Positions 1 to 6,878 of a DNA stretch of 10,117 nucleotides are shown piece after piece. Within the stretch, counting starts at the first letter, position 1. Each line of letters starts with the position of its first letter. This stretch comes from Fidelibacterota bacterium UBA6817. GTDB lineage: Bacteria > Fidelibacterota > Fidelibacteria > Fidelibacterales > Fidelibacteraceae. The position numbers were made by a program, and so were the translations under genes. The stretch spans positions 1 through 10,117 of the forward strand of contig DKER01000095.1 in assembly GCA_002452555.1 (NCBI GenBank), read 5' to 3'. The notes under the pieces were generated by a model. That model saw only the letters and a program-made list of their open reading frames with translations. It ran no database searches and was not told the DNA's origin.

Positions 1-2
1 CA

Positions 3-58
3 TGAACTCTTGAACTCTTGAGCCCCTGAGCCCATGAGCCCCTGAGCCCATGAACCCA
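3..58. repeat. Octanucleotide tandem repeat, seven units
   Basis: Seven consecutive 8-bp units fit TGA(A/G)C(C/T)C followed by a variable base: TGAACTCT twice, TGAGCCCC and TGAGCCCA alternating twice, then TGAACCCA. Each unit begins with TGA, and because 8 is not a multiple of 3 the array puts stop codons in all three forward frames. The array may continue to the left of the window. It resembles short tandem intergenic repeats seen in many environmental genomes; no function is known to me. Confidence 0.85.
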
Positions 59-153
59 TTAACAGCGTGCCCCGCCGGAATACCGTGACGGATTATAATA
101 GAGGCTGTTATTGGCGGACGACACATTGTAAAAATCCTGTTCACAATTGAATC

Positions 154-198
154 TTTGAGCTTAACAAATATTCTTTTAACTTTTACTTTATAACTTTT
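154..198 (+). promoter_or_regulatory. Candidate promoter region of the operon
   Basis: The AT-rich stretch before the first gene holds several weak promoter readings. A Bacteroidota-style reading is TTTG at 154-157, a 19-bp spacer and TAACTTTT at 177-184, which is 7 of 8 to TAnnTTTG; TAACTTTT recurs at 191-198. A sigma70-style reading is TTAACA (161-166), a 17-bp spacer and TACTTT (184-189); another is TTGAAT (147-152), 16 bp and TATTCT (169-174). None is strong. The 59-213 leader contains no gene and no riboswitch that I recognise. Confidence 0.25.
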
Positions 199-200
199 GT

Positions 201-206
201 AAGGAG
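201..206 (+). promoter_or_regulatory. Shine-Dalgarno site AAGGAG for the first gene
   Basis: AAGGAG lies 7 nt before the GTG at 214. It decides that start and explains how a GTG codon can open the operon. The site also indicates a lineage that uses Shine-Dalgarno initiation. Confidence 0.8.
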
Positions 207-213
207 CACAGCC

Positions 214-3156
214 GTGAATGAAGCATTAACTGCTCTGAAAGAATCTTTAAAAGGGGATTTGTTTACGGACAATGCAACCCGAATTTTATATGCTACCGAT
301 GCTTCTGCTTACCGTGAAATGCCTCTGGCTGTTGCCTGGCCCAAAGATGATGATGATTTGAAAATGCTTATAAAATTTGCCTGGCAAAACAGCACATCAC
401 TTATTCCAAGAACAGCCGGGACCTCCCTGGCCGGCCAGGTCGTGGGCAATGGTATTGTTGTCGATGTATCAAAATACATGACAGAAATACTGGAAATTAA
501 TCCGGAAGAAAAATGGGTGAAGGTCCAGCCCGGCGTAATTCTGGATCATCTGAATATGTTTTTAAAACCGTATGGTCTCTTTTTCGGCCCGGAAACATCA
601 ACATCCAGCCGTTGTATGATGGGCGGTATGGTAGGCAACAATTCCTGTGGCGCTCATCTGATCATTTATGGCAGCACTCGTGACCATACACTGAAAATTA
701 AAGCTCTTTTAAGTGACGGATCGGATGTTGTCTTTGAACCCCTGAATAACGATAGCTTCAATGAGAAAATGAAACACGATTCTCTTGAAGGCCAGTTATA
801 CAGGAATATATATAACACTCTGAGTGATGAGACAAATCAGCGTGAAATCCGGGATCATTATCCAAAACCGTCTATTCCCCGGAGAAATATGGGGTATGCT
901 TTGGATATCCTTATGGATATGCAGCCTTTTAATAAAACGGGAAAGCCTTTCAATTTTGCACCGCTCATGGCCGGCTCTGAAGGGACTCTGGCCTTTTTTA
1001 CCGAAATTACGCTGAACCTTGTCCCTCTTCCGCCAAAAGACGTTGCTGTTGTCTGCTGTCATTTTAATAAACTGGATGAAGCATTCCATGCCAATCTGAT
1101 TGCTTTAAAATATAATCCCGGTGCAGTTGAATTGATGGACCGGATTATCATGAATTGCACGAAAGACAACATCGGTCAGCGTAAAAACCGATTCTTTATC
1201 GAAGGAGATCCTGCTGCTTTAATGATGGTGGAATTCAGAAGAGAGTCACGGCAGGAATTGGACAAGATCACTTCAGCCATGGAAAGAGAAATGCGGGATG
1301 CAGGGTATGGTTATGCCTATCCCATTCTCTATAATGAAATGGCGGACAGGGTCTGGGAATTGAGAAAAGCAGGACTGGGACTCCTGTCCAATATTCCCGG
1401 CGATACACGAAGCGTAACGGTTATCGAAGATACGGCTGTAGATGTAGAGGATCTGCCATCGTATATGACGGAATTCGAGGAAATCCTTAATAAATATAAT
1501 AAAGAAAGTGTCTATTATGCCCATATCGGTTCAGGAGAACTGCATTTAAGGCCGATTCTGAATCTGAAAGACAGGGATGAAGTGGAAATTTTCCGTTCTA
1601 TCCTGGAAGATGTGGCAAAGCTGGTGAAAAAATACCGGGGTTCTCTGAGCGGCGAACATGGAGACGGACGACTGAGAGGTGAAATGATCCCTTTTATGAT
1701 TGGCGATCATAATTATAAACTGTTGCGACAACTTAAATATATATGGGATCCCAACAATATTTTTAATCCCGGTAAAATTGTTGACACACCCCTTATGAAT
1801 ACCCATTTACGTTTCGATCCCGGTCTGATAACACGGGAAATTCAAACGGTTTTCAGCTTCGAAAACGTTCTGGGTTTTGTCAGAGCATCTGAAAAATGCA
1901 ACGGTTCGGGAGATTGCCGCAAAACAGCCTTATCCGGCGGAACGATGTGTCCGAGCTATATGGCAACCCGGGATGAGCACCACGTAACCCGGGCCCGGGC
2001 AAATATTCTGCGTGAATATCTTACGTACTCTCCGAAAGACGATCCCCTGGATCATCATGAGATCTATGAAATAATGGACCTGTGTCTAAGCTGCAAAGCC
2101 TGTAAATCCGAATGTCCTTCAGGTGTGGATGTGGCAAAACTGAAAGCAGAATTCCTTCAACATTATTATGATCTTCACGGTGTCCCTTTCCGTACTCGGA
2201 TGATTGCCAATATTTCAAAAATTAACCGGATTGGGTCAATTTTTCCCGGACTGACAAATTTCTTTATGAAAACCGGGGTTTTCAGTAAACCATTTATGAG
2301 GCTGGCAGGATTTTCCACCAGGCGCACTTTGCCTTTGCTTCATTCCGTGACAATGAACAAATGGATGAAATATTATACCCGGACTCTCAAAGGTGATAAA
2401 AATAAAAGAATTGTTTATCTTTTTAATGATGAATTTACAAATTTCAACGATACACCTGTAGGGGTTGATGCCGTCCGTCTGTTGACGCGCCTTGGTTATA
2501 ACGTTAAAATTCCTAAACACAGGGAAAGTGCCAGAACGTATCTATCCAAAGGGTTATTGCGCAAGGCAAAAATCATTGCGGAAAAAAATGTATCCTTGCT
2601 GAAAGATAAAATTTCAGATGAAACACCCCTGATTGGACTGGAACCGTCTGCAATTCTTGCTTTTCGGGATGAATATCCTGATTTGGTGAAAGAAGAACTG
2701 AGAGACGCATCTCTCCGGTTAGCTGAAAATGTTATGATGATTGACGAATTTCTGGTTCGTGAAATGGATGGGGGAAGAATCAGCCGCGATCTTTTTACGA
2801 TTGAAGAGAAACATATTAAACTTCACGGTCATTGTCAGCAAAAAGCCATAGCATCAACTGCGCCTGCTCTAAGAATGCTCTCATTTCCCGAGAATTATCA
2901 CGTTGAAGAAATTCCCAGCGGGTGTTGCGGTATGGCCGGATCGTTCGGCTATGAAAAAGAACACTATGACGTTTCAATTAAAGTAGGTGAACTTGTATTA
3001 TTCCCGGCTGTTCGAAATTCGTCACCCGATACGATTATTGCAGCTCCAGGAACCAGCTGCCGCCATCAAATTAAAGACGGGACAGGAAGAACGGCTCTCC
3101 ATCCCGTTCAAATTCTTTATCAAGCCCTGAAAAAGCAGGAGAATTATGGTTCTTAA
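214..3156 (+). CDS. FAD-binding and (4Fe-4S) oxidoreductase, D-lactate/2-hydroxyacid dehydrogenase type (GlcD-GlpC fusion)
   Basis: Predicted to oxidise a 2-hydroxyacid such as D-lactate or glycolate and pass electrons through FAD and Fe-S clusters to a membrane quinone or a partner carrier. Domains seen: an FAD-binding PCMH domain (about residues 35-175) with RTAGTSLAG at 66-74 and VGNNSCG at 140-146; an FAD-oxidase C-terminal domain (about 270-535) with HIGSGELH at 437-444 and GEHGDGRLRG at 480-489; a ferredoxin-like segment with Cys562, 568 and 579, then Cys624, 627, 630 and 634 followed by Pro; and a GlpC/HdrB-like tail with HCQQK (873-877), CCG (904-906) and Cys949. At 980 aa it has the usual length of this fused family. 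The GTG start follows AAGGAG. In the first CCG-type half the usual cysteines are absent (RESAR at 770-774, EPSA at 810-813). Its last 11 bp overlap the next gene. The family is firm, the exact substrate is not. Confidence 0.93.
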   Translation: MNEALTALKESLKGDLFTDNATRILYATDASAYREMPLAVAWPKDDDDLKMLIKFAWQNSTSLIPRTAGTSLAGQVVGNGIVVDVSKYMTEILEINPEEKWVKVQPGVILDHLNMFLKPYGLFFGPETSTSSRCMMGGMVGNNSCGAHLIIYGSTRDHTLKIKALLSDGSDVVFEPLNNDSFNEKMKHDSLEGQLYRNIYNTLSDETNQREIRDHYPKPSIPRRNMGYALDILMDMQPFNKTGKPFNFAPLMAGSEGTLAFFTEITLNLVPLPPKDVAVVCCHFNKLDEAFHANLIALKYNPGAVELMDRIIMNCTKDNIGQRKNRFFIEGDPAALMMVEFRRESRQELDKITSAMEREMRDAGYGYAYPILYNEMADRVWELRKAGLGLLSNIPGDTRSVTVIEDTAVDVEDLPSYMTEFEEILNKYNKESVYYAHIGSGELHLRPILNLKDRDEVEIFRSILEDVAKLVKKYRGSLSGEHGDGRLRGEMIPFMIGDHNYKLLRQLKYIWDPNNIFNPGKIVDTPLMNTHLRFDPGLITREIQTVFSFENVLGFVRASEKCNGSGDCRKTALSGGTMCPSYMATRDEHHVTRARANILREYLTYSPKDDPLDHHEIYEIMDLCLSCKACKSECPSGVDVAKLKAEFLQHYYDLHGVPFRTRMIANISKINRIGSIFPGLTNFFMKTGVFSKPFMRLAGFSTRRTLPLLHSVTMNKWMKYYTRTLKGDKNKRIVYLFNDEFTNFNDTPVGVDAVRLLTRLGYNVKIPKHRESARTYLSKGLLRKAKIIAEKNVSLLKDKISDETPLIGLEPSAILAFRDEYPDLVKEELRDASLRLAENVMMIDEFLVREMDGGRISRDLFTIEEKHIKLHGHCQQKAIASTAPALRMLSFPENYHVEEIPSGCCGMAGSFGYEKEHYDVSIKVGELVLFPAVRNSSPDTIIAAPGTSCRHQIKDGTGRTALHPVQILYQALKKQENYGS
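3137..3141 (+). promoter_or_regulatory. Shine-Dalgarno site inside the preceding gene
   Basis: AGGAG lies within the last codons of the oxidoreductase, 4 nt before the ATG at 3146. It supports the overlapping start and translational coupling. Confidence 0.6.
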
Positions 3157-4378
3157 TGTTATTTGGATATCTTTTTTTGTTATTGCCTGGGTTGTAGGAT
3201 TAGGCAGGCTCATTTTTTTGGGAGATTCGCAGATATTTCCTGAACTGATCGGAAGTACCTTTGATATGGCTAAAACCGGCCTGGAAATTTCTCTGGGCCT
3301 TGCCGGTATTATGACCCTTTGGCTCGGTCTCATGAAAATTGCTGAAAAATCCGGATGTATCCGCATATTGGCAAAGGCAGTCAATCCCCTATTCAGCCGT
3401 TTATTCCCCGGGATTCCTTCCGGTCATCCGGCCTATGGTTCCATGCTGATGAATATTGCAGCAAATATGCTGGGTCTGGAAAATGCTGCCACACCTCTCG
3501 GTCTTAAAGCAATGAAAGAACTGCAGGATCTGAACACGGAAAAAGATACAGCGACGGATGCTATGATCATGTTTCTGGTTATGAATACATCAGGACTCAT
3601 GATCCTGCCGGTAGCCATTATGATGTATCGCGCTGAAATGGGTGCCGCTTCCCCTGCCGATATTTTTATCCCCATCTTTATTTCCACTTTTTTTTCAACG
3701 CTTGTGGGAATCCTTGCTGTGGCTTTCCGGCAAAAAATCCGCATTTTTGACAAGGTGATCTTTGCATATCTGGGCGGATTCCTTGCCTTTATTATTGGAG
3801 TTATCGTTTACTTTTCTACGCTGACGCCTGAAAAAATCAACAGGGTTTCTCTGATAACGGGCAATCTCATCCTCTTTACGGTAATCATCTTTTTTATTGC
3901 CATGGGTTTCAAAAAGAAAATTAATGTTTATGAAGTATTTATTGAAGGCGCTAAAGAAGGATTCAGTACGGCAATAGTCATTATCCCGTATCTCATTGCA
4001 ATTTTGGTGGCTGTTGGCGTGTTCCGGACATCCGGAGCATTGGAGATGTTAATCGGTGTAGTGGGTAAAGGAATCAATGCCATCGGCATCAACGGGGATT
4101 TTATTCCGGCTCTTCCAACAGCTCTGATGCGGCCTCTTAGCGGCAGCGGAGCCCGCGGGCTGATGATTGAAGCAATGCAACATTACGGGGCTGACAGTTT
4201 TGTGGGAAGACTCGTCTGCATTATGCAGGGTGCTACAGACACAACATTTTATGTTATTGCGCTCTATTTTGGTTCTGTTGGTATCCGCAAAACACGCTAT
4301 GCGGTGTCTGCCGGTCTGATTGCAGATGTTGCCGGTATTATTTCTGCAATTTTTATCGCTTATCTGTTTTTTCACTGA
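3146..4378 (+). CDS. Fused SpmA-SpmB (spore maturation / nucleoside recognition 'Gate' domain) membrane protein
   Basis: An inner-membrane protein of about ten hydrophobic segments. The N-terminal half (about 1-195) is SpmA-like, with GLENAATPLG at 110-119 and a MNTSGLMILP stretch. The C-terminal half (about 225-410) is SpmB-like, with MRPLSGSGARG at 328-338 and MQGATDTTFY at 360-369. In Bacillus, SpmA and SpmB are separate proteins affecting spore-core dehydration; the single-chain form occurs in non-sporulating Gram-negatives, where its role is unknown. The Gate domain is shared with nucleoside and other transporters, so an unidentified transport or channel role is likely. It starts 11 bp inside the oxidoreductase gene, so the two are probably translated together and may act on one pathway, for example uptake or release of a metabolite. 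No spore genes are nearby. The family call is firm and the function open. Confidence 0.92.
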   Translation: MVLNVIWISFFVIAWVVGLGRLIFLGDSQIFPELIGSTFDMAKTGLEISLGLAGIMTLWLGLMKIAEKSGCIRILAKAVNPLFSRLFPGIPSGHPAYGSMLMNIAANMLGLENAATPLGLKAMKELQDLNTEKDTATDAMIMFLVMNTSGLMILPVAIMMYRAEMGAASPADIFIPIFISTFFSTLVGILAVAFRQKIRIFDKVIFAYLGGFLAFIIGVIVYFSTLTPEKINRVSLITGNLILFTVIIFFIAMGFKKKINVYEVFIEGAKEGFSTAIVIIPYLIAILVAVGVFRTSGALEMLIGVVGKGINAIGINGDFIPALPTALMRPLSGSGARGLMIEAMQHYGADSFVGRLVCIMQGATDTTFYVIALYFGSVGIRKTRYAVSAGLIADVAGIISAIFIAYLFFH

Positions 4379-4380
4379 TC

Positions 4381-4386
4381 AGGAGG
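4381..4386 (+). promoter_or_regulatory. Shine-Dalgarno site AGGAGG for the Ntn-hydrolase gene
   Basis: A full AGGAGG lies in the 12-bp gap after the spmAB stop, 4 nt before the ATG at 4391. An ATG at 4387 is in another frame and is not the start. Confidence 0.75.
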
Positions 4387-4390
4387 ATGT

Positions 4391-5629
4391 ATGAAGCATT
4401 TTGTGAAAATCTGTTTGATGCTTGTATTTACAGCAGTATTTATGTATCCCTGCACGTCTGCCATTATTACCGGAAGAGCGTCTGAATCGGGAAGACCCAT
4501 CCTGTGGAAACACCGGGATACCGGTGCACTGGAAAATAAAGTAGTCCACTTAAAAGGTGAAAAGTATGCCTTTACCGGGATCTATAATGTGTCTGATACC
4601 CTGAACAGGGAAATGTGGATGGGAACCAATGAGACGGGCTTCAGCATTATGAATACGGCTTCCTATAATATCACGGAAGGTTTGACTTGGGATAAGGAAA
4701 AGGACCAGGAAGGACTTTTCATGAAAAAGGCTCTTGGACTCTGTGCTACGGTTGAAGAGTTTGAAGCATTTCTAAAGTCCCAATCCGGTCTGTGGGGTAT
4801 TGAAACGAATATCGGTGTTATTGATGCTCAGGGAGGAGCTGCCTTTTATGAAACCGGATATCATAAATTTGTAAAATACGATGTCAACGACCCGGCAGTT
4901 GCACCTTCCGGTTATCTGATCCGCACCAATTTTTCCTTTGCCGGTGAACCCCATGACGGGCAGGGTTATATCCGTTATACGGAAACGTCTGATCTATTTC
5001 AGAAAGAGATGCTCAAAGGTAAACTCAGCGTTGAATTCCTCCTGAAAAAAGCTACAAGGAATATGCATCATGGTTTGTTAAAAAGGGAGATATGGGACGA
5101 TTATCTGCCGGAAGATTTTAATGATGAATATATGGTTTCCCTCCAGGATTATGTTGTTCGATACTGGTCTGCTTCAGTTCTGGTTGTGGAAGGAATCAAA
5201 AAAGGAGAGGACCGGGGTGCCACGACGCTGTGGACTCTTTTAGGGTTTCCCCTTACAACTCTTGTGACACCGGTCTGGATAGGTTCGGGAGATTTGCTTC
5301 CGTCCGTCCTGGTCTCAGACAACGGAAAAAATCCCCCTATCGTTGACTGGTCACTGACCTTGAAAAAACGCTGTTTCCCCTATTCAAAAGGAAACAGTCA
5401 TGCCTACATCAATTCAGCACCCCTTAAGAATAAGCAGCAAAACGGGTATGTGCAAAAACTTGTTCCCATGGAAGATCATATCATTTCCCAAACAAAAACA
5501 CTCCAGGAACAATTTTATAAAAGCGGTGTAAGTTCTAAGGATGTGAAGCGATTCAACAAATGGCTGGATGACTATGTCCGTTCAGCCTATGAAACATATT
5601 TTGATCAAATGGGAATCAAGTATCCATGA
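4391..5629 (+). CDS. Secreted Ntn-hydrolase of the C45 acyltransferase / C69-choloylglycine hydrolase superfamily
   Basis: Probably a periplasmic or outer-face amide hydrolase or acyltransferase. Residues 1-20 form a signal peptide (Lys2, Lys6, hydrophobic core 7-19), and Cys21 begins the CTSAIITGRAS motif that matches the nucleophile strand of this superfamily. GRPILWKHRD at 34-43 supplies the usual Arg-Asp pair. By analogy with choloylglycine hydrolase, Asn80 (MGTNETGFSIMN) and Asn180 (RTNFSF) are candidates for the other active-site residues. NIGVIDAQGGAAFYE (140-154) is a core strand pair of the fold. Proteins of this type are often labelled carcinine hydrolase/isopenicillin-N N-acyltransferase-like, but substrates are largely unknown. 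Cys21 is not in a lipobox (MYPC), so I read it as a catalytic nucleophile freed by signal cleavage or autoproteolysis. The stop overlaps the adaptor gene as ATGA, linking it to export. Confidence 0.8.
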   Translation: MKHFVKICLMLVFTAVFMYPCTSAIITGRASESGRPILWKHRDTGALENKVVHLKGEKYAFTGIYNVSDTLNREMWMGTNETGFSIMNTASYNITEGLTWDKEKDQEGLFMKKALGLCATVEEFEAFLKSQSGLWGIETNIGVIDAQGGAAFYETGYHKFVKYDVNDPAVAPSGYLIRTNFSFAGEPHDGQGYIRYTETSDLFQKEMLKGKLSVEFLLKKATRNMHHGLLKREIWDDYLPEDFNDEYMVSLQDYVVRYWSASVLVVEGIKKGEDRGATTLWTLLGFPLTTLVTPVWIGSGDLLPSVLVSDNGKNPPIVDWSLTLKKRCFPYSKGNSHAYINSAPLKNKQQNGYVQKLVPMEDHIISQTKTLQEQFYKSGVSSKDVKRFNKWLDDYVRSAYETYFDQMGIKYP

Positions 5630-6876
5630 AAAAGAAAATCATTATACCTTTACTGCTTATCCTTGCTGTAATTTTAATTCTGTTATACAGGAATTCCAAT
5701 AGAACGCAGGTAAATTCAGATATCATCGTATCTCCCAAAACCGGTCAGTTTATAGTTTCAATTACGACAACCGGAGAGCTTCAGGCAAAAAATTCTACTG
5801 AGATACGCGGACCGGTAACATCCAGAAGGGCCCGGATATACGATATGAAAATTCTCAGACTTGTTCCGGAAGGAACCGTTGTGGATTCCGGGGATTTTGT
5901 GGCAAGTCTTGATCGTTCTGACCTTGAAAACCGGATTAAGGATATGGAACTGGCCATTCAGAAGTCGGAAAGCCAGTATGAACAGGCCAAGCTGGATTGC
6001 ACACTCACCCTTGCCAATGCCCGAAATGAACTGATCAACCTGGAATATGCACTTGAAGAACGGCTGCTCCTGAAAGATCAGGCAATTTATGAAGCCCCGT
6101 CTGTAGCGAGACAGGCAGAAATTGATTATGACAAGGCTGTGCGTGCATTGGAACAGGCAAAAGCGAACTACAAGACAAAGGTTCAACAGGCAATCGCAAA
6201 AATGTCTGAAGTGGATTCCGATCTCCGCAAAAACCGGAACGAATACCAGGAATTTGTGAAACTGATGAAAGAATTCACGATATATGCCCCGGAAAAGGGC
6301 ATGGTGATCTATAAACGGGACTGGAACGGCAGAAAAATTACCGAAGGATCCACAATCAGCGCCTGGGATCCCACTATTGCCACACTGCCTGATCTTAGTG
6401 TGATGCAATCCATGACCTATGTCAGTGAAGTGGACATACAAAAAGTCAAAACAGGTATGCCTGTCCGGATTGGGCTGGATGCTGATCCATCGAAGCATTT
6501 AACAGGCTTTATAACCGCTATAGCAAATATCGGAGAACAGCGTCCTAATTCCGATTCAAAAGTGTTTGAAGTGGAAATTGAAATCAATGAAGCCGATTCC
6601 ACCCTTCGCCCGGCTATGACTACCAGTAATACAATAATCATAGCCTCGGTTGACAGTGCCCTTTATATTCCGCTGGAAGCATATCATGCTAAAAATGGAT
6701 TATCTTTTGTATATAAAATAACAGGGTACGGAACGGTTGTGAAACAAGAAGTTATTACCGGTTTAAAAAACGAGAATGAAATTATTGTTACCAAAGGGCT
6801 TGAACCGGATGATAAAATCTTTTTGTCTATCCCCGAGAATCACGAAAATCTGGAAATTGCAGCCTTACAGGATTAG
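5626..6876 (+). CDS. Periplasmic adaptor (membrane fusion) protein, HlyD/MacA-like
   Basis: Bridges an inner-membrane ABC permease to an outer-membrane TolC-type channel. Seen in order: a membrane anchor (residues 4-21, KKIIIPLLLILAVILILL), the first half of the barrel-sandwich (lipoyl-like) domain (about 50-96, with GPV at 62-64 and PEGTVVDSGDFVASLD), a long alpha-hairpin coiled coil (about 97-213), the second lipoyl half (about 214-240, with YAPEKGMVIY), a beta-barrel region (about 263-335) and a membrane-proximal tail. At 416 aa it is somewhat longer than E. coli MacA, mostly in the hairpin. No clear Shine-Dalgarno site precedes the ATG; the ATGA overlap with the hydrolase stop suggests coupled translation. 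The permease follows 2 bp later. I withhold the symbol macA because orthology cannot be shown here. Confidence 0.9.
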   Translation: MKKKIIIPLLLILAVILILLYRNSNRTQVNSDIIVSPKTGQFIVSITTTGELQAKNSTEIRGPVTSRRARIYDMKILRLVPEGTVVDSGDFVASLDRSDLENRIKDMELAIQKSESQYEQAKLDCTLTLANARNELINLEYALEERLLLKDQAIYEAPSVARQAEIDYDKAVRALEQAKANYKTKVQQAIAKMSEVDSDLRKNRNEYQEFVKLMKEFTIYAPEKGMVIYKRDWNGRKITEGSTISAWDPTIATLPDLSVMQSMTYVSEVDIQKVKTGMPVRIGLDADPSKHLTGFITAIANIGEQRPNSDSKVFEVEIEINEADSTLRPAMTTSNTIIIASVDSALYIPLEAYHAKNGLSFVYKITGYGTVVKQEVITGLKNENEIIVTKGLEPDDKIFLSIPENHENLEIAALQD

Positions 6877-6878
6877 GA

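Noticed and set aside
94..99. Perfect TATAAT as the operon -10 box
   Set aside because: No -35-like hexamer lies 15-19 bp upstream (the sequence there is CCCGCC-like) and there is no extended -10 TG.
60..110. Operator formed by TAACAGC (60-66) and GCTGTTA (104-110)
   Set aside because: The 7-bp arms are 37 bp apart, and no regulator gene or known site matches. Chance is likely enough that I do not call it.
3022..3384. A 120-codon open frame on the - strand across the junction of the first two genes
   Set aside because: It spans the ends of two confidently assigned genes and shows no domain or start signal.
3146..4378. Evidence of sporulation
   Set aside because: The SpmA/SpmB name comes from Bacillus. 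The fused form is found in non-sporulating diderms, and the window encodes outer-membrane proteins and no spore genes.
4445..4456. Lipoprotein signal with Cys21 as the lipidated residue
   Set aside because: The residues before Cys21 are Met-Tyr-Pro, which do not fit a lipobox, and the following TSAIITG matches the Ntn-hydrolase nucleophile strand.
5758..6498. A 246-codon open frame on the - strand inside the adaptor gene
   Set aside because: It lies wholly antisense to a well-supported coding region, is rich in Cys, His and Phe with no recognisable domain, and has no ribosome binding site or operon context.
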